DNA of 5,541 bases from Clostridia bacterium (lineage in GTDB: Bacteria > Bacillota > Clostridia > Oscillospirales > Acutalibacteraceae): contig JAFTCS010000132.1 of assembly GCA_017454565.1 (NCBI GenBank), positions 1-5,541 on the forward strand, written 5' to 3'. Both the position numbers and the translations under genes were made by a program. The notes under the pieces are model-generated. The model saw nothing but the letters and a program-made list of their open reading frames with translations, had not been told where the DNA came from and made no database searches. Of this stretch, positions 1 to 5,508 are shown one piece after another; the stretch's first letter is position 1; the number at the start of each line of letters is the position of its first letter.

Positions 1-41
1 AAAGGTGCGCAGGCTTGATTTTTTCTGACCACAACAAAAGC

Positions 42-77
42 TCCCGACGGAGTTCACAGTTCCGCCGGGATTTTTTT
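42..77 (+). terminator. Intrinsic terminator of a gene lying left of the window
   Basis: A stem is formed by 42-51 (TCCCGACGGA) and 61-70 (TCCGCCGGGA), with one A/C mismatch and a loop of about nine bases. Seven T residues follow at once at 71-77. This is a textbook rho-independent terminator for plus-strand transcription. The transcript must start outside the window. Its gene could end at the TGA at 16-18 or at the TGA at 25-27, in two different frames, and too little is present to choose. On the minus strand the same stem is followed only by AGCTTTTG, so it might also work weakly for the GH13 transcript coming the other way. Confidence 0.85.
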
Positions 78-100
78 GTTTACTATTATTTATAGTAAAC
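78..100. repeat. AT-rich inverted repeat next to the terminator
   Basis: GTTTACTAT (78-86) and ATAGTAAAC (92-100) are perfect 9-bp inverted repeats separated by TATTT. The repeat begins immediately after the T tract of the terminator. It could be a second RNA hairpin that protects or backs up termination, or a protein binding site. No T tract follows on either strand, so it is not an intrinsic terminator by itself. Confidence 0.6.
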
Positions 101-138
101 GACATTATAATTTATACTTTGATAAATCATCAGCTGAT

Positions 139-165
139 TGTGGGGGGGTTCCGGTCGCCCCCACA
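139..165. repeat. G/C-rich inverted repeat
   Basis: TGTGGGGG (139-146) pairs perfectly with CCCCCACA (158-165) around an 11-base loop. No T tract follows on either strand. G/C stem-loops of this kind occur as dispersed intergenic elements in ruminococcal genomes. Assigning this one to such a family is an inference that needs a genome-wide comparison. Confidence 0.6.
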
Positions 166-239
166 CCCCTTCGGATATCACTCTAAGTAAGAATATTTTT
201 GTCGTCTACTATAGTGTTGAAAAAGCTTTTGTGCGCCGC

Positions 240-337
240 CCAGCGTGACGCTGGACCCCTGTTCGCGTTGATAGTTTACTCTGACCAACCAGCGTGACGC
301 TGGACCCCTGTTCACGTTGATAGTTTACTCTGACCAA
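240..337. repeat. Two tandem 49-bp repeats, each with a perfect palindromic arm
   Basis: Copy 1 (240-288) and copy 2 (289-337) are directly adjacent and identical except for one base: G at 265 is A at 314. Each begins with CCAGCGTGACGCTGG, a 6-bp perfect inverted repeat around TGA, and ends with CTCTGACCAA. The same 8-mer TCTGACCA occurs once more at 24-31, ahead of the terminator. No open frame crosses the repeats in a convincing way. The near-identity points to a recent duplication or to recombination within a repeat family. The function is unknown. Confidence 0.9.
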
Positions 338-406
338 AACTACACCGATCGCGGCTGGTACTTACTTCTGTGCGCGATGATAAAGTTTCGGTTTTTGCTG
401 AAAATA

Positions 407-2404
407 TCAGTCAGTGGCTATTATATCCTCTAATTCCGGCTCGAAATCGACCTCGGCACCAACAGGCGCGTTTGTCTCCTCTTCCTCCGGTTCTTCTTCC
501 TCAATTACCTCGTCAGTGACCTTCATGGCTTCCTTAGGCACCTTGTCCGTCAGCACAAAGCCGCAGGAAAAAGGTCCAACTGTCATTTCACGTCCCGAAA
601 GCTCGGTGCCCATAAACGTCTTGCCGTCTGTGAACTCCTCCGGCACAATGAACTTTATCTCGTAATCTGCCGCGTTGAACACGCACATAAGCTGCTCCTG
701 CTTGCTGCGTCTGATGTACCCCATCGTCCTGCCGGTGGAACCGAAATTGATAAGATCACCGTCCACCAGACACTCGCAGGCATGACGCATCCTGCCAAGA
801 TCCTTGTACCACTGCAGCAGCTCCTTGTCCTCTTTGCCCCATGGGAAAGTAGCGCGGTTGAAGGGATCCTTATAGCCCTCAACTCCTGCTTCGTCGCCGT
901 AATATATGCAGGGAACGCCCGGCAGTGTATAAAGCATGCCGCTGGCCACCCTCATCTTCATAAGACCGTATTTTCTCTGTTCGGGAGACATCTTTGTCGA
1001 AGCCTGCCACTCTCTTCCTCTTCCGTGCTGTCTTTCGCCCGCAAGCAGGGTGATAACTCGCTCCGTGTCGTGGGTCCCCAGCAGATTCATAAGCGAACGA
1101 AGCACCGGGCGCGGATAATTCTCCACCACGTTGAGAACGATCTCCAGCATATCACGGCCGTCGCCGCAGTCAAGAAAGCCTAAAATAGCGTCTCTGAAAG
1201 GATAGTTCATAACGCTGTCCAGCTCTTTGCCATAGAGGAAGCGCCTGCGCGAACCGTAGCTTTCCTTGTTTGAGGCGTCCTCCCAGACCTCGCCGAGCAG
1301 CAGTGCTTCCGGATCCTCGTTTTTCACGGCCTCACGGATATACTCAATGAATTCATCGGGAAGCTCATCGGCAACGTCCAGACGCCAGCCGCTGTTTCCG
1401 TTGCGTATCCATGTGCGGATAATACCGTTTTCACCGTTTATATATTCGTTAAAGGAATTTGAAAGCTCCTCTACCTCAGGCAGTGTATCAAAGCCCCACC
1501 AGGAATTGTAGATATTCGGCCACTCTATGAACTTGTACCAGGTGTAATAGGGCGATTCCTTTGAATTATAGGCGCCCTTGCCCTCATATCTGTGTTCACG
1601 GTTGAAATACTTGCTGTCGCTGCCGGTGTGGCTGAAAACGCCGTCGTTTATAATGCGTATGCCAAGCTTTTTGGCTTCGGCGCACATCTCACGAAAATCA
1701 TCCACCGTACCCAGGACCGGGTCTATCTTCTCGTAGTCGCCGGTGTCATAGCGGTGATTTGAATAAGCCTCAAAGATAGGGTTGAGGTAAACACAGGTAA
1801 CACCCAACTCTGCAAGATAAGGCAGCTTGCTTGTGATACCTTTAAGGTCGCCCTGGAAGAAGTCGGAGTTGGTTATCATGCCGAACTCATTTGGGCGCCA
1901 GTCGGGGATCCTGTCCCACTCGGTCTGTATCTTCTTGTCGGGATATATCCCCTCTTTTTTCTCACCGGAGAAGCAGAACCTGTCCGGGAAGATCTGGTAC
2001 ATTATACCTCCGGGCAGCCAGTCGGGAGTCTTGAAATCCTTTTCATAGCATGTAAGCTGGAACCTCGGCTCGTTCTCGCACAGTGAAAGATATCCCTCGC
2101 CGCCAAAGCCTTTCATAATAAACCTGCGGCCGTATCTGGTGTCCATTCCGAAGTGGTACCAGTAAAGTCCTACCCTTTCCAGCTTCAGGTCACATTCCCA
2201 GACCTCGTGGTCGTCACCGACCATACCGGCCCAGTACATTCCGTTTACCAGAGTATCGCCATAGAGGTCGTCCTTCACCGCCAGAACAGCGCCCGAACAG
2301 CCCAGATCTCTCGGCAGGATGATCCTGAAATGAATGTTCGTGCCAAGTGGGATTGCGCCTGTCGGGGAACGATATTCTGTTTCACGAGAATTAAAAAGCA
2401 TCAT
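407..2404 (-). CDS. GH13 family alpha-glucan hydrolase (neopullulanase/cyclomaltodextrinase-like)
   Basis: This 665-residue protein should cleave alpha-1,4 (possibly alpha-1,6) linkages in malto-oligosaccharides, cyclodextrins or pullulan-like glucans. Residues about 10-120 look like the N-terminal beta-sandwich (CBM34-like) domain of neopullulanases. The catalytic barrel starts near YQIFPDRF (136-143). Region I is DGVFSH (254-259). GWRLDVADE (339-347) carries the nucleophile D343 and the sugar-binding R341. GEVWED (371-376) carries the acid/base E372. GTHDTE (443-448) carries H445 and D446. The segment GVEGYKDPFNRATFPWG (507-523) is typical of this branch. There is no signal peptide, so it acts in the cytoplasm on imported sugars. 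A C-terminal beta domain (about 545-620) is followed by an unusual acidic tail (about 621-665). The start is set by AAGGGG (2414-2419), nine bases upstream; a second ATG follows at once but is too far away. The family call is firm; substrate and subfamily are not. Confidence 0.93.
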   Translation of the reverse strand: MMLFNSRETEYRSPTGAIPLGTNIHFRIILPRDLGCSGAVLAVKDDLYGDTLVNGMYWAGMVGDDHEVWECDLKLERVGLYWYHFGMDTRYGRRFIMKGFGGEGYLSLCENEPRFQLTCYEKDFKTPDWLPGGIMYQIFPDRFCFSGEKKEGIYPDKKIQTEWDRIPDWRPNEFGMITNSDFFQGDLKGITSKLPYLAELGVTCVYLNPIFEAYSNHRYDTGDYEKIDPVLGTVDDFREMCAEAKKLGIRIINDGVFSHTGSDSKYFNREHRYEGKGAYNSKESPYYTWYKFIEWPNIYNSWWGFDTLPEVEELSNSFNEYINGENGIIRTWIRNGNSGWRLDVADELPDEFIEYIREAVKNEDPEALLLGEVWEDASNKESYGSRRRFLYGKELDSVMNYPFRDAILGFLDCGDGRDMLEIVLNVVENYPRPVLRSLMNLLGTHDTERVITLLAGERQHGRGREWQASTKMSPEQRKYGLMKMRVASGMLYTLPGVPCIYYGDEAGVEGYKDPFNRATFPWGKEDKELLQWYKDLGRMRHACECLVDGDLINFGSTGRTMGYIRRSKQEQLMCVFNAADYEIKFIVPEEFTDGKTFMGTELSGREMTVGPFSCGFVLTDKVPKEAMKVTDEVIEEEEPEEEETNAPVGAEVDFEPELEDIIATD

Positions 2405-2452
2405 AGTATCTAACCCCTTCTATCAAATCATATATATAAGCCCGTTTTCCCC

Positions 2453-2480
2453 ACAGCGGCGCCGTATATGATGCCGCTGT
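2453..2480 (-). promoter_or_regulatory. Stem-loop in the 5' leader of the GH13 mRNA
   Basis: On the minus strand ACAGCGGC (2480-2473) and GCCGCTGT (2460-2453) form a perfect 8-bp stem with a 12-base loop. An outer CCCC/GGGG helix (2488-2491 with 2449-2452) can stack on it across a 7-base one-sided bulge. The structure lies inside the predicted leader of about 120 nt, with the ribosome binding site about 35 bases further on. No T tract follows, so it is not an attenuator of the usual kind. It may stabilise the mRNA or affect translation. It matches no riboswitch class that I recognise. Confidence 0.5.
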
Positions 2481-2532
2481 TCCGCATGGGGAAGATGCGG
2501 GTACTTTGCAATACTATTGATATTCGGATAAT

Positions 2533-2561
2533 ATTATAATCTCTTTAAACCCTGATGTCAA
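2533..2561 (-). promoter_or_regulatory. Consensus sigma-A promoter of the GH13 gene
   Basis: On the minus strand TTGACA (2561-2556) and TATAAT (2538-2533) are separated by exactly 17 bases, so both boxes match the vegetative consensus perfectly. Transcription should start near 2526, giving a leader of about 120 nt. An A-rich run lies just upstream of the -35 box. AT-rich dyads overlap the -10 and start region: ATAATATTAT at 2528-2537, and ATATT/AATAT at 2520-2534. They could bind a repressor, but they are short. I found no good catabolite-responsive element. Confidence 0.85.
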
Positions 2562-2744
2562 GGGCATTTTTTAGAGCATAAATTGCACGATCATATCCAT
2601 AATTGCAAATTATTGCCACCAAACGTATCTTTGTCCGTTTGATAAAAACAGCTTTTGACATTTTATTTATTATTTTTATAACCGTTCAAAGCATTATGTT
2701 GAAATGTACTATTGTTATGTTTTCCTTTATATAGCCTGTGCCGT
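2562..2744. other. AT-rich spacer between nadC and the GH13 promoter
   Basis: Together with the GH13 leader and promoter this makes a 340-bp stretch without a gene. Between the nadC stop codon and the GH13 promoter I see only AT-rich sequence and one modest dyad, CAAACG (2620-2625) with CGTTTG (2636-2641). No stem followed by a T run was found on the minus strand, so nadC has no obvious intrinsic terminator. Some readthrough into the GH13 gene is possible. Confidence 0.6.
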
Positions 2745-3581
2745 TCATTTGATGTACATAGAGATATCGAACGCCTTGACAGAATGGGTAAGGGCGCCGA
2801 CAGAAATAATATCCACTCCGCTTTCTGCGACCGCCCGCAGAGTCTCGTCCGTAATGCCGCCGGATGCTTCAAGCACAGCCCTGCCCGCAGTTATCTCCAC
2901 CGCCTGCTTCATCAGCTCCGGGCTCATATTGTCAAGCATGATAATATCCGCCTTGGCTTCAAGAGCCTCACGAAGCTCGTCAAGATTGCGTGTTTCGACT
3001 TCTATTTTGGTCATGTGACCTATCTTTTTCCGCAGCTCGGTAATAGCCTTTGTAATGCCGCCGGCAGCGTCAATGTGATTATCCTTGAGCATAGCCGCGT
3101 CAGACAGATTAAAGCGGTGATTCTTTGCGCCGCCTGCCGTGACCGCATACTTTTGCAGAGCGCGAAGTCCGGGCAGAGTCTTTCTTGTGTCAGCGATAGT
3201 GGCGTTTGTACCCTCAACTATTCTGACATAGCGATTGGCAGCCGTAGCAATGCCGCTCATGTGCTGAATGAGGTTGAGAGCTGTGCGCTCGCCCTTGAGC
3301 ATCGCCCTTGTCCTGCCGCTGATCGTAAGGATGATATCGCCCTTTTTAACAGGCTCTCCGTCCTTTTTGAGCACCTCGTATTTCACTGTGCTGTCCAGCA
3401 GCTCAAACACTCTCAGGGCAGCTTCCACTCCGCATACAATACCGTCTGCCTTTGATGTAAAGTTGCCGTCACTTTGCTGGTTCTCCGGAATAAGATAGTC
3501 CGTAGTCACGTCACAATAGTTTATATCCTCAAGCAGAGCCGTTTTTATCAGCTCGTCAAGATAAAATTTATTCAGGATCAT
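2745..3581 (-). CDS. nadC: Quinolinate phosphoribosyltransferase (nicotinate-nucleotide diphosphorylase, carboxylating)
   Basis: NadC joins quinolinate to PRPP and releases CO2 and pyrophosphate, giving nicotinate mononucleotide, the last step of the de novo branch of NAD synthesis. It is cytoplasmic and normally dimeric. The product is 278 residues, a usual length. Family motifs are complete: ERTALNLIQHMSG (98-110), DTRKTLPGLR (131-140, with R133 and K134), GGAKNHR (150-156, with H155 and R156), LKDNH (165-169), EVE (194-196), LDN (216-218), ASGGI (239-243) and VGALTHS (261-267). The N-terminal segment carries the open-faced beta domain, the rest the barrel. The open frame extends to 3626, but the ATG at 3581 is chosen: it has AAGGAGG at an ideal distance, and the extra 15 residues lie upstream of that site and are unlike the family. 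It follows nadB after a 203-bp repeat-rich spacer, with the same orientation and pathway. Confidence 0.97.
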   Translation of the reverse strand: MILNKFYLDELIKTALLEDINYCDVTTDYLIPENQQSDGNFTSKADGIVCGVEAALRVFELLDSTVKYEVLKKDGEPVKKGDIILTISGRTRAMLKGERTALNLIQHMSGIATAANRYVRIVEGTNATIADTRKTLPGLRALQKYAVTAGGAKNHRFNLSDAAMLKDNHIDAAGGITKAITELRKKIGHMTKIEVETRNLDELREALEAKADIIMLDNMSPELMKQAVEITAGRAVLEASGGITDETLRAVAESGVDIISVGALTHSVKAFDISMYIK

Positions 3582-3593
3582 TTTCTTAAAGCT

Positions 3594-3600
3594 CCTCCTT
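3594..3600 (-). promoter_or_regulatory. Ribosome binding site that fixes the nadC start
   Basis: AAGGAGG on the minus strand is a perfect anti-Shine-Dalgarno match, ending 12 bases before the ATG at 3581; the continuing GAGC gives further pairing. The longer open frame would start upstream of this site at 3626, where no comparable site is visible. This is the main reason for the shorter NadC call. Confidence 0.9.
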
Positions 3601-3614
3601 AAAGAGATAGTTCG

Positions 3615-3624
3615 TAATATTATC
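3615..3624 (-). promoter_or_regulatory. Possible weak internal promoter for nadC
   Basis: The minus strand reads TGATAATATTA just upstream of the nadC ribosome binding site. TG-A-TAATAT would be an extended -10 box with four of six matches, and would start a short leader of about 30 nt. No acceptable -35 box lies 16-18 bases further upstream. This is only a candidate. It matters because the spacer separating nadB from nadC is long for an operon. Confidence 0.2.
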
Positions 3625-3659
3625 ATGTAACCCGGCCGATAAAATAGCCTGAGAGATCA

Positions 3660-3702
3660 GAGGGCTTTGCCCTCCGAACCTCCCACGGGGGCTTTGAGTC
3701 CC
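3660..3702. repeat. Two small G/C hairpins sharing GGGCTTTG
   Basis: GAGGGC-TTT-GCCCTC (3660-3674) is a perfect 6-bp stem with a 3-base loop. GGGGCT-TTG-AGTCCC (3688-3702) forms a 6-pair stem with one G-T pair and again a 3-base loop. Both contain the word GGGCTTTG (3662-3669 and 3689-3696), so they may be two copies of one element. Neither is followed by a T run on either strand, so neither looks like a normal terminator. They lie within the nadB-nadC spacer. Confidence 0.65.
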
Positions 3703-3753
3703 GCCTGTCATCCCGATCAGTGCAGTTTATGTGCATAGGTTCCCACAGAACAA

Positions 3754-3781
3754 CTCCACACTCCACTCTCCACTCTCCACT
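3754..3781. repeat. Heptanucleotide tandem repeat after nadB
   Basis: There are four successive 7-bp units: CTCCACA at 3754 and then three CTCCACT units up to 3781. On the coding (minus) strand they read as AGTGGAG units. The array begins three bases after the nadB stop codon. Short heptad arrays of this kind are prone to replication slippage and vary in copy number. The location outside a coding frame suggests an intergenic repeat, not phase variation of a protein. Confidence 0.85.
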
Positions 3782-3784
3782 CCC

Positions 3785-5263
3785 TCATTTCTGCTCCTCA
3801 TTCTTTCTGAGAACTTCCTCAAGAACGATACATGCAACAGTGGCAAGACTGCGCGCTTCAACAAAGTTGTGGTCGATCTCATACTCTCCGCCTGTCAGGT
3901 CGGTAAGTATATCCTTTGCGCGCTGCAGGCTTTCGGGAATAAGCTCCGGCTTGGGGATAACAAAGTAGGTCTCCTGCATCAGCTTGCGAATTTCGGTGCG
4001 GAAACCGTGGGGCATTGTTCTGCCGCTGAGATCCTCGTGCTCGGTGAACTCACCGAAGGGTGAGTTGTCCTCCTTCTGCAGCTTTTCGGTAATATCGTTT
4101 GCGGCTCTGCGTGAAAATACAAGAGCTTCAAGCAGAGAATTGCTGGCAAGACGGTTTGCGCCGTGAACGCCGGTGTGTGAGCACTCGCCTGCCGCATAAA
4201 GTCTGTCAACGGTGGTGCGGGCAAAAAGATCCACATCTATGCCGCCCATAAGATAATGCTGACACGGAAACACGGGTATCCACTGTTTGGTAATGTCTAT
4301 ATTTTCTTCAAGGCATTTCTCGTAGATCATCGGGAAACGCTTCTTTACAAATTCCGGGTCCTTGTGGGTTATGTCAAGATAGAATTTTTCGTTGCCCTTT
4401 GCAATAGACTCCAGCATTATCGCATTAGAAACAACGTCACGGGGAGCAAGCTCTCCCCTCTCGTCATACTTGAAAGCAAAGCGCTCGCCGTCACAGTTCA
4501 GCAGAACAGCGCCCTCACCGCGCACAGCCTCGCTGATAAGGAACCTTTCACGGTCGTTTTCGGCGGCGAATGCAGTTGGGTGGAACTGTATCCTGCTAAG
4601 GTGCTTTATTCGCGCTCCAAGCATGAAAGCGAGGGTAATGCCGTCGCCGGTAGCAATAGCCGAATTAGTGGTGTACTGATACACCCTGCCGATACCGCCG
4701 GAAGCAAGTATGCAGTAGTGTGCCGCTATGACCCGGGAAGTACCGTCGGAAAGCAGCAGACCAGCATAAAAGCCCTTTTCATTCTTGTCAAGCTTGTAGA
4801 GCATGGTATTGTCATAGAGGTCTATATTCTTATGGGTGCGCACCTTGTCGATAAGAACGTCAACAATGGCGCGTCCGGTAGAATCCTTATGGTGCACGAT
4901 GCGGTGTCTTGAATGACCGGCTTCAAGCGTCATCTGCAGTCTGCCGCGTTCGTCAAGATCAAAAGCGACTCCCATCTCCTTGAGTCTGAGCACGTCTGAG
5001 GGACCCTCCGACACCAGCACCTCAATAGCTTCAAGGTTATTCTTGTATTTGCCTGCAATGAGTGTATCCGCAATGTGCAGCTTAAAGTTATCGTTGCTTT
5101 TGTCGAGAACAGCAGCCACACCGCCCTGAGCCAGAGAAGAGTTTGAAAGGGTCAGCTCTCTTTTTGAGATTACAAGTACGCTGACATTTTCCGGGAACTG
5201 GAGTGCTGCGTAAAGACCTGCGGCACCCGAACCGACAATAAGAACGTCATATTCTTTTTTCAT
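3785..5263 (-). CDS. nadB: L-aspartate oxidase
   Basis: NadB is an FAD enzyme that oxidises L-aspartate to iminoaspartate, the substrate of NadA. In anaerobes fumarate can serve as electron acceptor in place of oxygen. The 492-residue product has the FAD-binding GSGAAGLYAAL (11-21), SSLAQGGVAAV (42-52), ASGGIGRVYQYTTN (187-200), QFHPTAF (226-232), ISEAVRGEGAVLLN (243-256), RDVVSNAI (275-282), CQHYLMGGIDVD (333-344 region) and the second FAD segment AAGECSHTGVHGANRLASNS (357-376). These belong to the succinate dehydrogenase/fumarate reductase flavoprotein family; QGGVAAV and the pairing with nadC favour aspartate oxidase. A helical C-terminal domain (about 415-487) is present, but the ESRGxH-type tail of longer homologues is absent. 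The ATG at 5263 has AGAGGT eight bases upstream and starts just before the FAD strand. nadC follows on the same strand. Confidence 0.97.
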   Translation of the reverse strand: MKKEYDVLIVGSGAAGLYAALQFPENVSVLVISKRELTLSNSSLAQGGVAAVLDKSNDNFKLHIADTLIAGKYKNNLEAIEVLVSEGPSDVLRLKEMGVAFDLDERGRLQMTLEAGHSRHRIVHHKDSTGRAIVDVLIDKVRTHKNIDLYDNTMLYKLDKNEKGFYAGLLLSDGTSRVIAAHYCILASGGIGRVYQYTTNSAIATGDGITLAFMLGARIKHLSRIQFHPTAFAAENDRERFLISEAVRGEGAVLLNCDGERFAFKYDERGELAPRDVVSNAIMLESIAKGNEKFYLDITHKDPEFVKKRFPMIYEKCLEENIDITKQWIPVFPCQHYLMGGIDVDLFARTTVDRLYAAGECSHTGVHGANRLASNSLLEALVFSRRAANDITEKLQKEDNSPFGEFTEHEDLSGRTMPHGFRTEIRKLMQETYFVIPKPELIPESLQRAKDILTDLTGGEYEIDHNFVEARSLATVACIVLEEVLRKNEEQK

Positions 5264-5314
5264 AAGGCAGTACCTCTTTTTTCGTGAAATAAGGCATATT
5301 GCGATGCCCTGTTT

Positions 5315-5323
5315 ATTATATCA
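5315..5323 (-). promoter_or_regulatory. Extended -10 promoter of nadB
   Basis: The minus strand reads TGATATAAT: a perfect TATAAT (5320-5315) preceded by the TG of an extended -10 box (5323-5322). The -35 region at 17-18 bases spacing (around 5338-5344, TTTCTT) is poor, as is usual when the TG element is present. Transcription would start near 5308, giving a leader of about 45 nt. No recognisable NiaR-type operator was seen, but two other dyads flank this site. Confidence 0.65.
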
Positions 5324-5334
5324 CATTATGTCGG

Positions 5335-5351
5335 ATAAAGAAATACTTTAT
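5335..5351. promoter_or_regulatory. Dyad over the -35 region of nadB, possible operator
   Basis: ATAAAG (5335-5340) and CTTTAT (5346-5351) are perfect inverted repeats with a 5-base spacer. They cover the place where the -35 box should be, so a bound protein would block polymerase. A second dyad, GGCAT/ATGCC (5293-5297 and 5304-5308), sits at the predicted start of transcription. Both are short, and AT-rich dyads arise by chance, so the operator role is a suggestion. Confidence 0.35.
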
Positions 5352-5452
5352 TTAAAATTAACCGGGACAGCCGCACAAAAAAGTCAAAAAGCTTTAAGCA
5401 TAAACCTGAATCCGTGAAACTCTGAAAATGATAAACAGCGTTTTCGGTGGGT

Positions 5453-5508
5453 GTCGGGAGGGACTTTTCCGCAAAAGTCCCTCCTGACTCGCCGTCCGCA
5501 GACGGCGA
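5453..5508. repeat. Two adjacent strong hairpins upstream of nadB
   Basis: The first hairpin pairs 5453-5468 with 5473-5488: 16 pairs including one G-T, around the loop CCGC. The second pairs TCGCCGTC (5489-5496) with GACGGCGA (5501-5508), 8 perfect pairs around CGCA. They abut with no gap. No T tract follows on either strand, so they are not standard terminators, though they may end or protect a transcript arriving from the right. Tetraloop-capped perfect palindromes between genes suggest a dispersed palindromic element family. No gene was recognised in 5264-5541. Confidence 0.85.

Larger units (their letters stand above)
78..406. other. Gene-free convergent spacer with hairpins and a tandem duplication
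   Basis: No gene is visible here. The spacer lies between a plus-strand gene that ends left of the window and the 3' end of the GH13 gene. It holds an AT-rich stem-loop at 78-100, a G/C stem-loop at 139-165, an 8-bp palindrome (ACTATAGT, 208-215), a 10-bp palindrome (AAAAGCTTTT, 221-230) and a 49-bp tandem duplication at 240-337. A weaker dyad, ATCGCG/CGCGAT, pairs 348-353 with 373-378 across 19 bases. I see no intrinsic terminator with a T tract directly after the GH13 stop codon on the minus strand. Confidence 0.7.

Noticed and set aside
240..337. CRISPR array
   Set aside because: There are only two units, and they are directly adjacent with no unique spacers between identical repeats.
2520..2540. 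Catabolite-responsive element at the GH13 start point
   Set aside because: A CG-centred alignment matches only about five of the consensus positions, no better than chance in AT-rich DNA.
2620..2641. Intrinsic terminator for nadC
   Set aside because: The CAAACG/CGTTTG stem is short with a 10-base loop and has no T run after it on the minus strand.
2712..3455. 247-codon plus-strand open frame opposite nadC
   Set aside because: It is a shadow of nadC in another frame: the minus strand encodes complete NadC motifs, while this translation is rich in cysteine, histidine and arginine and shows no family motif.
3582..3626. N-terminal extension of 15 residues for NadC
   Set aside because: It would require starting upstream of a perfect AAGGAGG site placed for the ATG at 3581, and the added residues do not resemble the NadC N terminus.
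4256..4912. 218-codon plus-strand open frame opposite nadB
   Set aside because: It is the antisense of conserved NadB segments, has no ribosome binding site of note, and resembles no protein family I know.
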